Source of the DNA: Amborella trichopoda
Lineage: Eukaryota; Streptophyta; Magnoliopsida; Amborellales; Amborellaceae
Direction of reading: 5' to 3'
DNA: 64,000 bases
Assembly (NCBI RefSeq): GCF_000471905.2
Contig: NW_006499436.1
Location: 2,016,376 to 2,080,375, forward strand
In this document: positions 48,831 to 60,026 of the stretch, piece by piece
Layout: every line of letters begins with the position of its first letter
How positions within the stretch are numbered: the stretch's first letter is position 1
Program-made: the position numbers and the translations under genes
Notes under the pieces: model-generated
What the model saw: only the letters and a program-made list of their open reading frames with translations
The model's database searches: none
What the model was told of the DNA's origin: nothing

Positions 48831-49879
48831 GTCAAGACAACGTAAGGTTTTTGACACTGAAGCTACTAGCAAAATTTAGATGCACGTCTTACTTGTAATG
48901 TATAAGGGCATCTTATACAAATCTCTCTCTCTCTTTTGGCATTTGTGGGATGGTCCGATGGATAACATATTAGAACCCCAATTTTGGGGTCGTCTAGTAA
49001 TTGAAACATGAGATGGCTCATACTTCGGCTCTTTTCTTTATTTGATTTAAGTGTACTAGTCTAATTATTGGAATATCATAACGCTCCATAGGAAGAATAT
49101 ATTAGACTGTTGGGTGGTCTGAGTTGCCATTATTTAACCACCCCAAAAAATAGGGCAGTTCAATATTTTATCCCTCAGTTCCATAAGTGGTAAAAAAATT
49201 AAAAAACAAAGTGGTTCGGTAGTTGAAGCATAAAAACAAGGGTAAACAGAAAAATAAAAAATACAAAAAAAAAGAAGACCTCACCATAAAATTTATAAAA
49301 TATAAACCAAGGTGTAATCCTATAATTTTTATTCGGTCCGTATGTAATTTCCCTCATTTTTACGAAGCTTTTGTTAGCAGTATATCGACACTTCATTTTA
49401 TGGACGAGTGAGATCTTTTTATTATGGGATCGGATGAGTAAGATCTGTTTATTATGAGATTGGGTATTGTGGTGCTTGTATCATATTAGCAGTATGCTAT
49501 ATGGTATCTCCACTATCCATACCTAAGAATGTAGAGTGGGACAAGTCATTTTGTTACCCTAGCAAACACTGACAGACCGAAGTAGAAGAGTGGTTCATCT
49601 CTATTGTCCATTGTTTAGTATGGACCAATAACACTCTTCATGTATCTTGGGTGTACTTCCTGTTCCTAGTTTTTGTACTCAAATATAGCTAATTGCTAAT
49701 AGTTTTCAACACGATAAGAGGGGTAAAGCATGAACCACGGGCTAGTAGTGATCCAAAATATGAAAGCCAATACATAATTCAATGCTTGAAAACATAGCAT
49801 TAAATAATGCACTTTCATGAAAAGACTACAAACAAAAAATTTGGTCAATCAAGCTAGGTGCACTAAGAACATTGTAATC
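48831..49879. other. Non-coding DNA
   Basis: No gene recognised. A small direct repeat with GATCTTTTTATTATGGGAT / GATCTGTTTATTATGAGAT lies at 49410-49470. Confidence 0.4.
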
Positions 49880-51160
49880 CACATGAGCTCAAGAAGTGTT
49901 TATGGGTTACTCATATAATGGCTAGCAACCCCCACTGCATATACTATGTCAAGGCATGTGTAGCTCATCAAATAGTTTAATGATCCTACTGCTTGTGCAT
50001 AAGGGATCTTTTCCATAATCGCGTTTTCCTTATTAGTCTTAGGACACATGTCCTTGAATAGTTTACATTATTTCTCATATATGGTTCCTATTGGTTTAGA
50101 TTCATCTATTCTAAACTTTTTCAGTATTTTTACAATATATAATTCTTGGCTTAAGTAAAGTAATCTTCTCTTATTATCTCTTGTAATTTGCATGTCAAGA
50201 GCCTGCTCTAGTTCTCTTAAGTATTTCATACAAATTGTGAAGATAAACTACTCTTTGGTATCTTTAATAACCTTAGGATCACCACCTGTAATGATAATGT
50301 CATCTGCATATAACACTAAAATGAGATGACTACCCCCACTATTTCAGATGTATACACAATAGTCAGCACTAAAGCCAGAGTTCTTTAGTGCCTCATCAAA
50401 CTTTAAATACCATGGTCGTGAGGATCCTTTAAGTCCATAAAGAGATTTCTTTAACTTGTACACTTTGCCTTCTTGTTCTTTAGACTCGAATCCCTCGGGT
50501 TGCCTCATAAAAATCTCTTCCTCTAATTTACTATTGAAGAATGTTGTCTTTACATCTATTTGATGTATGTCCAAGTTATAAGAGTTTGCTATTGCTAGTA
50601 TAATCCTAATGGATGACTTTCTAGGAACAGGGGAGAAAATTTCTTATAATCTGCCCCTTCTACTTGGGTAAAACCCCTAGCAAGCCGTCAAGCTTTATAC
50701 CTATCAATTGTTTCATCTGAATTCAGTTTCTTAGTATAGATCCATTTACAACTAATGGCTCTACGGCCTTCTGATAGGTCTACTAAGGTCCATGTCCCAA
50801 TCTTCATTAATGAGTTATATTCATCTTGCATTGCCTCCATCCAATTGGATGCATCAGATGAACTTATGGCCTCTTTAAAGCTTATGGATTCATCATCTAG
50901 TTCTAAATTATACTTAGTCATCCAAGTAAGTAGGTCTTTTATTTTCGTTAGTACTTTTCCTAGGCTCTACCATAATAGGAATACGGTTAACATTGTTAGG
51001 GTTCTCACAGGAATCACTAGGTTGTCTCATTTCTTCTTCTTCTAATTCTATAATTTTATGTTGTTTTCTCTTTCGCATTTATTCATCCTAAAAGAAATAA
51101 GCATCTCTACTTTCTATGATAGTTTTAATGGCGTAACTGTTGAGCATGTAGAATGTTATG
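49880..51160 (-). pseudogene. Second Ty1/copia remnant: integrase tail and reverse transcriptase
   Basis: From right to left: SRDAYFF (integrase C-terminal side), an acidic hinge, then ASNWMEAMQDEYNSLMK, WTLVDLSEGRRAISCKWIY, DIHQIDVKTTFFNSKLEEE, MRQPEGFESKEQEGKVYKL, LYGLKGSSRPWYLKF, LYADDIIITGG and PYAQAVGSLNYLMSYTCLD. YADD is intact, unlike the array copies. The wording differs strongly from the array element, so it is another copia lineage. It is broken by several stops and frameshifts; RNase H, gag and LTRs were not found. Confidence 0.88.
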
Positions 51161-51189
51161 TGATTATCCTTTGCCTTTGTGGCATATTC

Positions 51190-51325
51190 GCCTTTGTGGC
51201 GATGATGCCTGTGTGGCATATTCGCCTTTGTGGCTATGATGCCTGTGTGGCATATCCACCTTTGTGGCAATGACGTCTATATGACATATCCGCATTTGTG
51301 GCGATGACGCCTGTGTGGCATGTGT
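51190..51325. repeat. 34-bp minisatellite, four units
   Basis: Units start at 51190, 51224, 51258 and 51292 (GCCTTTGTGGCGATGATGCC then TGTGTGGCATATTC), preceded by a partial unit at about 51173. Later units diverge progressively. GC content is well above the surroundings. Confidence 0.88.
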
Positions 51326-51422
51326 AAGCGCCCTCTGAGGGTAGTTAGGTTATATCTTCAGATATTTAATGGTTCGTATGTGGCAAATTATCTCGAAGGG
51401 ATAAGTATCACGAATCACCGCC

Positions 51423-51760
51423 AACTAACAGTCTTTTAACTATGTTTTCCACATTGTGAGACTAGACTGGACAATTATACTTGGCATGACTCATTGAGTA
51501 TGACTTCTAGCTAGTAGTCTTTTAACTCTGTGTTTCCTCACTATGATGGCTAGCTTGGATATCTGGACAGTTGGACATGACCTCCGACTAGTTGTCTTTT
51601 GATTATGTTATCCGCATTATGATGGTCAAATTATGCAGTTGTATTTGGCATGACTCACTGATCATGACCTCTAGTTGGCATGTCGTATAGACATCGTTTT
51701 CCACTTTGCGATGGCTAGTTTGGACAGTTTGAGGATCCTTATGGGATCATAGCATGATTC
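51423..51760. repeat. Degenerate ~80-88-bp repeats
   Basis: About four diverged copies of a segment with AACTAGTAGTCTTTTAACT, TATGTTTTCC, GATGGCTAG, TTGGACA and GGCATGACTCA, starting near 51423, 51511, 51588 and 51673. Confidence 0.55.
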
Positions 51761-52199
51761 GATGTATTGATGGTTATTCACCTTTTCATGTGATAGAGAT
51801 TTCTTTTGGTGATGTATGTATCACTGTGTGAGTGTCCGATGCTTTTCGGAGGACACTAGCGAGATAAAGAAAGTCCACGAATCTAGAAGCATGGAGGTGA
51901 AGTTCATGATATGGTTGATGATCATGCAATATGTTACGACAATTGATGAGCATGGGAATGTGTGTGGTTGATGCCATTGAGTGGAAGGATCATATGTGTG
52001 GATAGATTTGCTGGAAATCTCATTTTCAACCACATTCTTTAGAAAAGCTATCAAACTATGTCTGCAAATTCATATGAATTTGGTAAGTTTGTTCTAACTT
52101 TTTTTTTCATCTTTTGCATCTAGAAATACTACAAGAAGGTTGAAAAATATTGTATGAGTGAGGGAAAAGGTATTGAGCATTATCTTATATTGTTGTGAC

Positions 52200-52416
52200 G
52201 ATTTATAATAGGTTTTTTATGATACATGCTTATTGGAAATTTTATTGGTATTGCTTAGAAGATTTTATCAATTGTTGCAATTGATTTTTGGTTGAGATTC
52301 TTAATTGTTAGAATGATTTATGATAGTTTTTTATGATACATGCTTGTTGAAAATTCTATTGGGATTGCTTAGAAGATTTTCGCAATTGTTGCAATTGATT
52401 TTTGGTTGAGATTCTT
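52200..52416. repeat. ~115-bp direct repeat, two copies
   Basis: Copies start near 52200 and 52315; each contains TTTTTTATGATACATGCTT, ATTGCTTAGAAGATTTT and TTGATTTTTGGTTGAGATTC. Confidence 0.85.
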
Positions 52417-54299
52417 AAGTGGCTAACAAAGTTAATGATATTTGTACATCCTCTTGAGTTCCATATAATTTACAACAACTTTTTATGGGTATATATATAA
52501 GAGTTACATGTCATATGTTTGTGGATATTTCTGATTGAGTTCAAAATTCAATTTGCATGTTAATATAACTCTATTTACTTTCGAAAATCTTAAAGATCCA
52601 ATATTTTTGGGCCAACAATTTAGTCGTGATGGCCATACTTGTGCAGAATTTCAGTCATGAAATCTTCTAAAATATAAAGCACAACATGCTTTTCTCTCCA
52701 AAAAAAAATAAAAATAAAACATAACATGCTTTGTGCAATACATGGCAAACAATAGCTATATTTATAGGTACAATTGCAAATTTAGGTAAGTGGGCTCTGC
52801 ATATGGTTTTCTAGAAGTGCATTATATTATAATAACAAAACATAATATCATTTCCCTAACAAAAGGAAATTACCGTTGAAATTATTTTACCATGTGTTAG
52901 GTTTAAAAAGATTATCAGAAAAATTTGTTTTCTACTTGGGTCTCTAGGAAATCACCCATCTGGTAGCCCTAAATCTTATGCCTTCTTTCCTACTTCCCCA
53001 ATCTCTCTCCTCCTCTATGTGTTTCCTCTTGGGGATAGGAATTTCGTTTGTTTTATCATCTGCTGGGTGCCTGCCTCTTTGCCCATGAAAGGACTATTCA
53101 CTATACATAATGGAGGTAATGAGAGTTCTCAAGAAGAAATTCACTACTCTAGACAACATAAGGTTGAAGGAGAATGGTGATTATGGAAACACCTTGTTTT
53201 TCTTCTCATTCTATCATTCTATTGAAGGTTTCCTAGAACCTATTTAAATATATTTTAGGGAAATACATTTAAATATACATAATGTATTGATTATTTAATA
53301 TTTTAACCATATGTTTTGATTTAATTTCAAAATGCCTGTCAAGATGCACATAATTATGAGTTCGAATGGTGGAAAAAGGGTAAATATGTTAAATGGTTGA
53401 AAAGTATTTTGACATATATCCCTATGTTTTATATACTCAAAATGAGGATTTTAGGCAACATGCATGCCAATTTCATTCTCAATTATCACCTGCACAGAGG
53501 GAGCACAAAAAGAACTACATGGTTTGAAAACCCGCCGATCTGGATTGGGGATCTGGTTTGGGAATCAGCATAGGACGAACCAGCTCCCAGCAACTACTGG
53601 TAACTGGTCCAATATAAGCTGGCTTATCATTTTATGTCAAAGAATAAGTTATCCTATTAGGCACTGGGTGATCCAGACCCACTACATCATCCAGTTCCCA
53701 CACTTTATATTTTCATTATTATTTTATTTTTAGTTTTTTTTTTCAATTTTTTTTTTCTTTATGAACCTATGGTCACTCAAAAAATAGGGTGGGTCGCTGA
53801 TCCGAACTAGTTTTCAGATGACATGTTCGCCAGACCAATTCGGATTTTAAAAGATTGGAAAGAAGCCATCACTAAACTTGAAAAAACACACGTTTCTTTA
53901 AAGGGGAAGGATCCATTGTGCAACATCCACTATTTTGGGCAACCGTAGTAGTAGCGAATTCATTATAACAAATTCATTCAAACTTGAGACCACGAAATCT
54001 CACTTGAAATGCTTCTTTAACTTGATCATCGCACACCACCTTTTATTGTGGAAAAGAAAATTATGGTCCCGTTTGGACAGAAGAATAGAGCCAATTATTC
54101 CTCCACCCATTTGATAGCAAAAATCTTTCTTAATCCTGCTTAAGTTTTGGGAGGCCAATAATTACAAAAGAAGGGCAAGGGCCAGTTTTCTCAACTTAGT
54201 TGGCGGTTGCTCCTTTTTATGGGTTGGGTGTGGGGCCATCCACATAAACATGTGGGGCAAAAAACTCTAAAGAATTAAAAAAATATAGAAAATAAAAAA
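52417..54299. other. Non-coding DNA
   Basis: No gene recognised. Bases 53520-53860 include CTGG-rich motifs (AACCAGCTCCCAGCAACTAC) that look like transposon ends of unknown type; T and A runs at 53720-53760. Confidence 0.4.
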
Positions 54300-54695
54300 A
54301 GAAAACGTTTATATAAGGTTGCAACCTTAAAATGTAGAATTAAAGATGCACCTCAAAAATCCATCGGAAAACGTTGTTTTAATGTTGAAAAACCCTCTAC
54401 CTAATCATCTTGACATCGAGATGTATGAATACGAAAAAAAAAGAGATTTTGAGTCCCAAAAATAGTACATCTTGCAACACATTATCTGAACCGTCCATTT
54501 TAGATTTTCATATGTTTAGAGATCTACTTGGTTTTAACCATTTTTGGAGTTTAAAATTTTATAATTAGATATGAAAATAGATTTTCAGATAATCCTAAGA
54601 AAATTTACCCCAAAATTATATGTCATGATAAGATTTGGAGGTGCGTCTTAATTGGATTGTTTAAGGTTGCAGCCTTATAGAAACCGCACCCATAA
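54300..54695. mobile_element. MITE family D, nearly complete copy
   Basis: The left end contains TATATAAGGTTGCAACCTTA; the right end is the inverse (TTAAGGTTGCAGCCTTATAG followed by AAACCGCACCC). The centre resembles family C (CATCTTGACATC, ACCGTCCATTTTAG), so the two families are related. Confidence 0.6.
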
Positions 54696-54924
54696 AAAAA
54701 AATTCATAGGAACCAAACAGTTCGGAAGTTATGATGGTTTTTTTTCCTGATAGAATCAGTGGGTTTTTTTGGGAACCGCCTAGTTCTTAGTATTTTAAAG
54801 GAACTGGTTTTGTCAGGAAATGCCCAGTTTTTAGTATTTTAAAGGAAGTGGGACGGTCTTGATAACTCTTGGGTTGAATCCGCCCCATTTTTAAAATCTT
54901 GACTAATCTTCATTCAAATAACCC

Positions 54925-55140
54925 ATGTTTATACAAGGCTGCAACCTTCATAGAACTAAGATGCACCTCAAAAATCCAATAGAAAAAAGTGTTTTGAAAA
55001 AAAGAATTTTAAGTTACAAAATAATATATTTTGTAATAAGTAGTTTAAAAATAATGTTACAAAGTTGCAAAATAATATCATTTTATAACAAGTTGTTTGT
55101 TTCAAAATAATGCATTTTGTAACAAATTGTCTAGACCGAC
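54925..55140. repeat. Truncated MITE family D copy with internal short repeats
   Basis: Starts TTTATACAAGGCTGCAACCT and then carries three variants of AAAATAATATATTTTGTAAC-like sequence at 55018-55130; no right terminus. Confidence 0.5.
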
Positions 55141-55420
55141 TTCTTAAAACGAGTATTATTTGGCCCACCCCACCTCTTTATTTTATTTTTTTTTCTTTTT
55201 TACCATTCTTCCAAATTTTATTTGAATATTTACAGAGCCCACCACAACCACAATAAGCAGACCACGCCATTCCATAATGCTCATAGCCCTTATTTTATAT
55301 AGGGCCTTACTCTACTGTAAGTTTTCTTCTCCCTCGATGCGAGATTTTTTTTTTTTCTTAATTTATGTTTTTGCACCCAACAATGTATGCAAGTGGGTTT
55401 CTATTATGAAATGGGTGCGG

Positions 55421-56172
55421 TTTGTACAGAGCCGAGGCTCTAAACAATCAAGGTTTTACAGAGTCGAGGCTCTAAACAATCAAAGTAAAGCACACCTTCA
55501 GATAGTGTTGAGAAATGTTATTCCAATACTGAAAATATTTTGTGATAGCCTTAAAATATAGGGTGCGGTTTGTATAGAACCGAGGCTCTAAACAATCAAA
55601 TTAGAGCCCACTTTCAAATAGTGTCGAGAAATGTGGTTTCAATACTGGAAATCTTTGACTAGCCTTAAAACATAATTTCATCTTTAATTATAAAATTTAA
55701 AACTTCAAAAATGAAGAAATCTATGAAAACTTATATAACTTAAAAATTGATGGTCCAAAAATGCATTACAAAATGCACTATGTCCAAAACTCATCTTTAA
55801 TTATAAAATTTAAATCTTCAAAAATGAGGAAATCTATGAAAACTTGTATAACTTAAAAATTGATGGTCCAAAAATGCGTTACAAAATGCACTATTTCCAA
55901 AACTCATATTTAATTATAAAATTTAAAACTTCAAAAATGAGGAAATCTATGAAAACTTGTATAACTTAAAAATTGATGGTCCAAAATGCGTTACAAAATG
56001 CACTATTTCCAAACTTGAAATCTTTTTTTTCCTCAAGTCCATCCATTTTTATGTCGAGATGATCAACTTGAGGATATTTGGGCATCAAAACAACCTCTTC
56101 TAGTGAAATTTTTGAGGTAGGCACTAATTTGATTGTTTAGAGCCTAGGCTCTATATAAACTTTTCCCTAAAT
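55421..56172. mobile_element. MITE family C, expanded copy
   Basis: The left end is GGGTGCGGTTTGTACAGAGC, the right end (inverted) carries GAGCCTAGGCTCTA. A second left-end copy begins at 55561. The interior is expanded by a 113-bp triplication. Confidence 0.62.
55679..56017. repeat. 113-bp tandem repeat, three copies
   Basis: Copies start at 55679, 55792 and 55905 (CATCTTTAATTATAAAATTT ... GCACTATTTCCAAAACT). They differ by a few substitutions and lie inside the family C element. Confidence 0.9.
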
Positions 56173-56510
56173 TATATTGCTCTTTCATCTTTAATATGAT
56201 ACAACCGTTGCATTAGATCATTGATCTTTTATCTTTAATTATAAAATTAAAAGGTTAAAAATAGTGTAGATCGAGCATATCTATGAAAACTTGAAAATCT
56301 TGAAAACTGACAATTCAAAAATAAGTTACAGGATGCACTATTTCTAAAACTTGAAATCCATTTTCTCTCATGTCCGTGCATCTTGATGTCAAGATGATAA
56401 ATTTGAGGATATTTGAGCATCAAAACATCTTCTAATGAAAATTTTGAGGTGGTCTCTAATTTGACTGTTCAGAGCCTTGGCTCTATATAAACTTTTTCCT
56501 CATGAAATAT
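56173..56510. repeat. Further MITE family C-like sequence
   Basis: Body and right end (GAGCCTTGGCTCTATATAAA) like the element to its left, without a separate left end. Confidence 0.5.
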
Positions 56511-58440
56511 CTATAAAATTGAGCCAAGTTTTCGTTATTTCGCCGAGGATTTGGGGACTACAAGGGAAACAATAAAATTCGGCTCTTATATATGGAAAAT
56601 CAACTAGTAAGATTCAAGGGATGATTATTATCATTAAGTAGGGGCATGGGATTTAGGCATGTTCCCCTAACTTTGACAAATATTTCCTCTTTCAAATCGG
56701 TGACTTGGATGGCGATTTGGAAAACTGTTATTTGGTGGTGGCATCATCGAGCTCCATGGTAAGGTCTTTGACTCTATTCTCACCAAAGGGTAATGGCCAA
56801 ATCCCTACTGATTTACCATAGGCAGGGGCTCGTCATCCCCATTGAATTACCCAAAACATTTTTGGAAAACCGTTCTAAATTAAAAAATATTATGTGTGGG
56901 ATTATTTGTATAGTTGTATGTGTATATGTATGTATGAGAGAGTTGTCCAATGTGTTTTTGTGTGCACGTTAGAGATGGAAGGTGTATCGTGTGTTTGAGA
57001 GAAGAACCAAGCACAAAAATTATAAATGGTACCACAAAATTAGTATCAAAGTACAAAAATCACTTTCTCCCTTGTTTCTTTACTAAAACTCACAAATTAA
57101 GTATCAAAACTTTTGGAAAAGTAATGCATCAAAATTAATGTCAAAAAGTAATGTATCAAAACTTCTGTAAAAGTAATGTATCAAAATTAATGTCAATATT
57201 CAGGGTGGCCAATCTGGGTTATCGATATGTTTTCTTTAAATGTTGTTAAGAAGCTTTTATACAATATTAGAAAGAAGAGCAATGAGTACATGCAACCGTT
57301 GCATAGTATTATGATGCAACAACATTAAAAAACCATTTTATGGCCATTTGTTTGATCCAAATTTTGAAGCATACACTCTTTTCATTCTAATGAACAATTA
57401 CAAAAAAAGAAAAATTGAAAACAACAATTCTAGAAAGTATTTTTTTAGCCCAATTAACATAGGCCGTTCATTTTGGTGTAGATGCTTAGATCTAGCCTTA
57501 GAAGGATATTTTCATTTTCCAATTTTCTTGGATTGCTTTATTATCATTAGATGAACACGTTAAAAAATAAAAAAATGATTTTGAGTTAATAAAGGCTAAG
57601 ATCTTGAAATTCACAAAATGAATAGTCTAGATTCATTTTTGGAGGGGGACTCATTTTGACCATATCTAGGATTCAAATTGAACTTTTTTTTTAGGATTGA
57701 TTATTGAGATGAAGAGAACGTATGTGTAGAATTTGAGGTCATACAAATACCACAAACATGGTTTTCTAGAAGTGTCGTTGCGTTATTCTATGATACAACC
57801 GTTGCAATGGATCATTGCTCTAGAAATAATAGAGGTACACAGTTTTTATGAGCCCATGTAGAAATGAGTCACTTCTTAAAAATCTATTTTTGAAATCGCT
57901 AACATGGAGATCATAAATATGAAAAAATTAATAGATTTTAAAATTTTAAAATAATAACTCTATTAAGAAAACATTGGACCGTTAGTTTCATTTGTTTTTA
58001 AATGGACCACCTATTTGTATCCATCTTTAAAATGGATGTTTTATACCTTGGGACCGCATATTATAGAAATGCGGTCCAGCCCGCATGAAACAATTTTCCA
58101 TAGTTAAAGTAAAAAGGCCAAATATACATATATATGTTTTAACTCTCGATTGATGGGGCAAGTTATTTACGAACAAATATGAGTCAAATTATTGGCTCAG
58201 CGATCTAGATTGGGTCTAGATCGGTGATCCAAAAAATTTAAAAATAAATAAGTTTTTGGGTGGGGATTTAAGGGAACTGTAAGAAAAATATTAAACAAAA
58301 TTAAAAAAAAAATAGAAAGAAAGAAACAGTAAAGGGGGGGGGGGGAAGGGATTAAGGGGAAACGGCCACGATAGACGTGCCATCCCAGAACCGGTTCAGG
58401 GCCAATAGACATCCATCAAGATGGGCTATCCGGGTCATCG
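56511..58440. other. Non-coding DNA
   Basis: No gene recognised. Direct repeats of AAGTAATGTATCAAAA at 57120-57190; a run of Gs at about 58335-58346. Confidence 0.4.
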
Positions 58441-58850
58441 AAGTCGTGAGTCCTCAACGTTCATTTTCTGCAAATTCTTTAAATCTCAAATCTGCTTACT
58501 TCATGGTCATTTCCAACCAGCAGGGAGAGAGGCCCCAGCTCACATCCTAAGCCCCTCTCTCTAGACTCTGAGTTCCCATGAATATTCTATCCACCACTCT
58601 CTTCTTTAGATTCTGAGTTCCCCTGAAATCCTTCTGCCACACCCACATTGAGCACCTGCCTTTTTACATCCCCTCTCTTTATATAAAACCCACAGAGCTG
58701 CTTCTTCTCTTTTAAGTAACGGCAACCCCGTTTCAGTTGCCAAAGCCCTAGGCTTGGTGGCAAGCAGTGAGAAGGGCACGTTCTTTCTCTGCCATCTCGA
58801 TGGATTGTTACGATTTTCGTCCGCACCTCACTTCAAATTTTTCATTCTGA
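58441..58850 (+). promoter_or_regulatory. Promoter-like block without a recognisable gene
   Basis: GC content rises here. A TATA-like TATATAAA lies at 58680-58687 and is followed by a pyrimidine-rich, leader-like stretch and an ATG at about 58799 that opens only 16 codons. CTCTAGACTCTGAGTTCCC recurs imperfectly 54 bp downstream. It may be a gene start whose body was lost or diverged. This rests on composition alone. Confidence 0.25.
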
Positions 58851-59686
58851 AGAACTCATATTTACGTTCTTGAGAGAAAGAGCATTAAAAATCACAAGGA
58901 GTAATAAGAAAGCATCAACATTCACAATGAGTTGTTTGCTCTCTCTGATCAACTAGAAGCTTAGTATGACGTGAAACTATTCGTAACCATGTATTGTCAA
59001 AAAAACAAGAAAAAGTGGACTATGGATCTCTGATCTCTACATGTATTGTCAAAAAACAAGAAAAAGTGCAACTAGACGTAGATAGAGAATTGATTTCTTT
59101 TTTGAGAACTGTTATCTAAGTAGAAAATTGATTTCAATGGAGAATAGATACAAAAAAGATATTATTCATAATACTCTTTGAGAACTGTTAACTAAGTTGA
59201 GAATTGATTTCAATGGAGGAGATACAAAAAAAGATATTATTTAAAATACTCTTCATCTTTTCTTCACTGTAGAGAATAGATTTTGATGGAGAAGAGATGC
59301 AAAAAAGATATTATTTATAATACTCTTCATCCTTTCTTCATTGGATTTGAAACAGAATATGTCTGTTTGAATGAATGACTTCATTGGATGGTGATGATCC
59401 AACTGTGGCTTATCCATAGTCCATTAAATTACATACTTTCATATGATATATCCTGCAAAAACCAAAAAAGTGGCCTGAATTTGCAACTCAATTCTTCACA
59501 TGAAATATCCTGTAAAAACCAAAAAAGTGGCTGGAATTTGCAACTCAATTCTTCATGAAAGATCAGTTTATTCACATGCCTAAGACTATGGCCTATGTTT
59601 TATAGTGTAAGACATCATAAGAAAGACTGAGCTATAGTAATTCAAACAACTGCAAGCCAAGTTCATCTGGCTTCTCTCCATCTCTC
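58851..59686. other. Non-coding DNA downstream of gene B, with local tandem repeats
   Basis: Imperfect repeats: 58985-59070 (ATGTATTGTCAAAAAA twice), 59085-59345 (about three copies with GATATTATT and AATACTCTT), and 59440-59560 (two ~63-bp copies with ATATCCTGCAAAAACCAAAA). The gene B 3' UTR probably lies at the right end; no poly(A) signal could be chosen with confidence. Confidence 0.5.
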
Positions 59687-60026
59687 CTAGGCAGCTGGTC
59701 CAATCTTTCCTTCACTAAAAGTTCTTGCTAATGGTACACCAGGAAAAAAATCAGAAAATTCTGAGCTATCAACATTTTTTTCACCAAAAAATGGTGCCCT
59801 GCGAGCTGTACATGCAAAGACCAAGCCTCCAAACACAAGTGTCTCCGAACCATTTCGCATGTTTATTGGGCAGCAATCTTCGCTTCCTTTCTGTCTCAAA
59901 ACCCTAAGTTGCTCACGAACGGCATTGTGTGATGCCTGTGCGACCTCTACATTGGGAACATAAAAGCAAAACTTATCTTTAGTTTCGATTCCTTCACCTT
60001 CGACATTGAGGTACATCTCGTCCGTG
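59687..60026 (-). CDS. Gene B last exon (FIST_C and stop)
   Basis: 340 bp, proposed acceptor TTTACAG, stop TAG at 59687-59689. It contains VEGEGIETKDKFCFYVPN, VFGGLVFACTARRAPFF and FPGVPLARTFSEGKIGP. The same frame is open up to 60256, so the exact acceptor is the weak point. Confidence 0.78.

Noticed and set aside
58335..58346. G run considered as a quadruplex-forming regulatory site
   Set aside because: It is one homopolymer without four separate G tracts; it may also vary through sequencing error.
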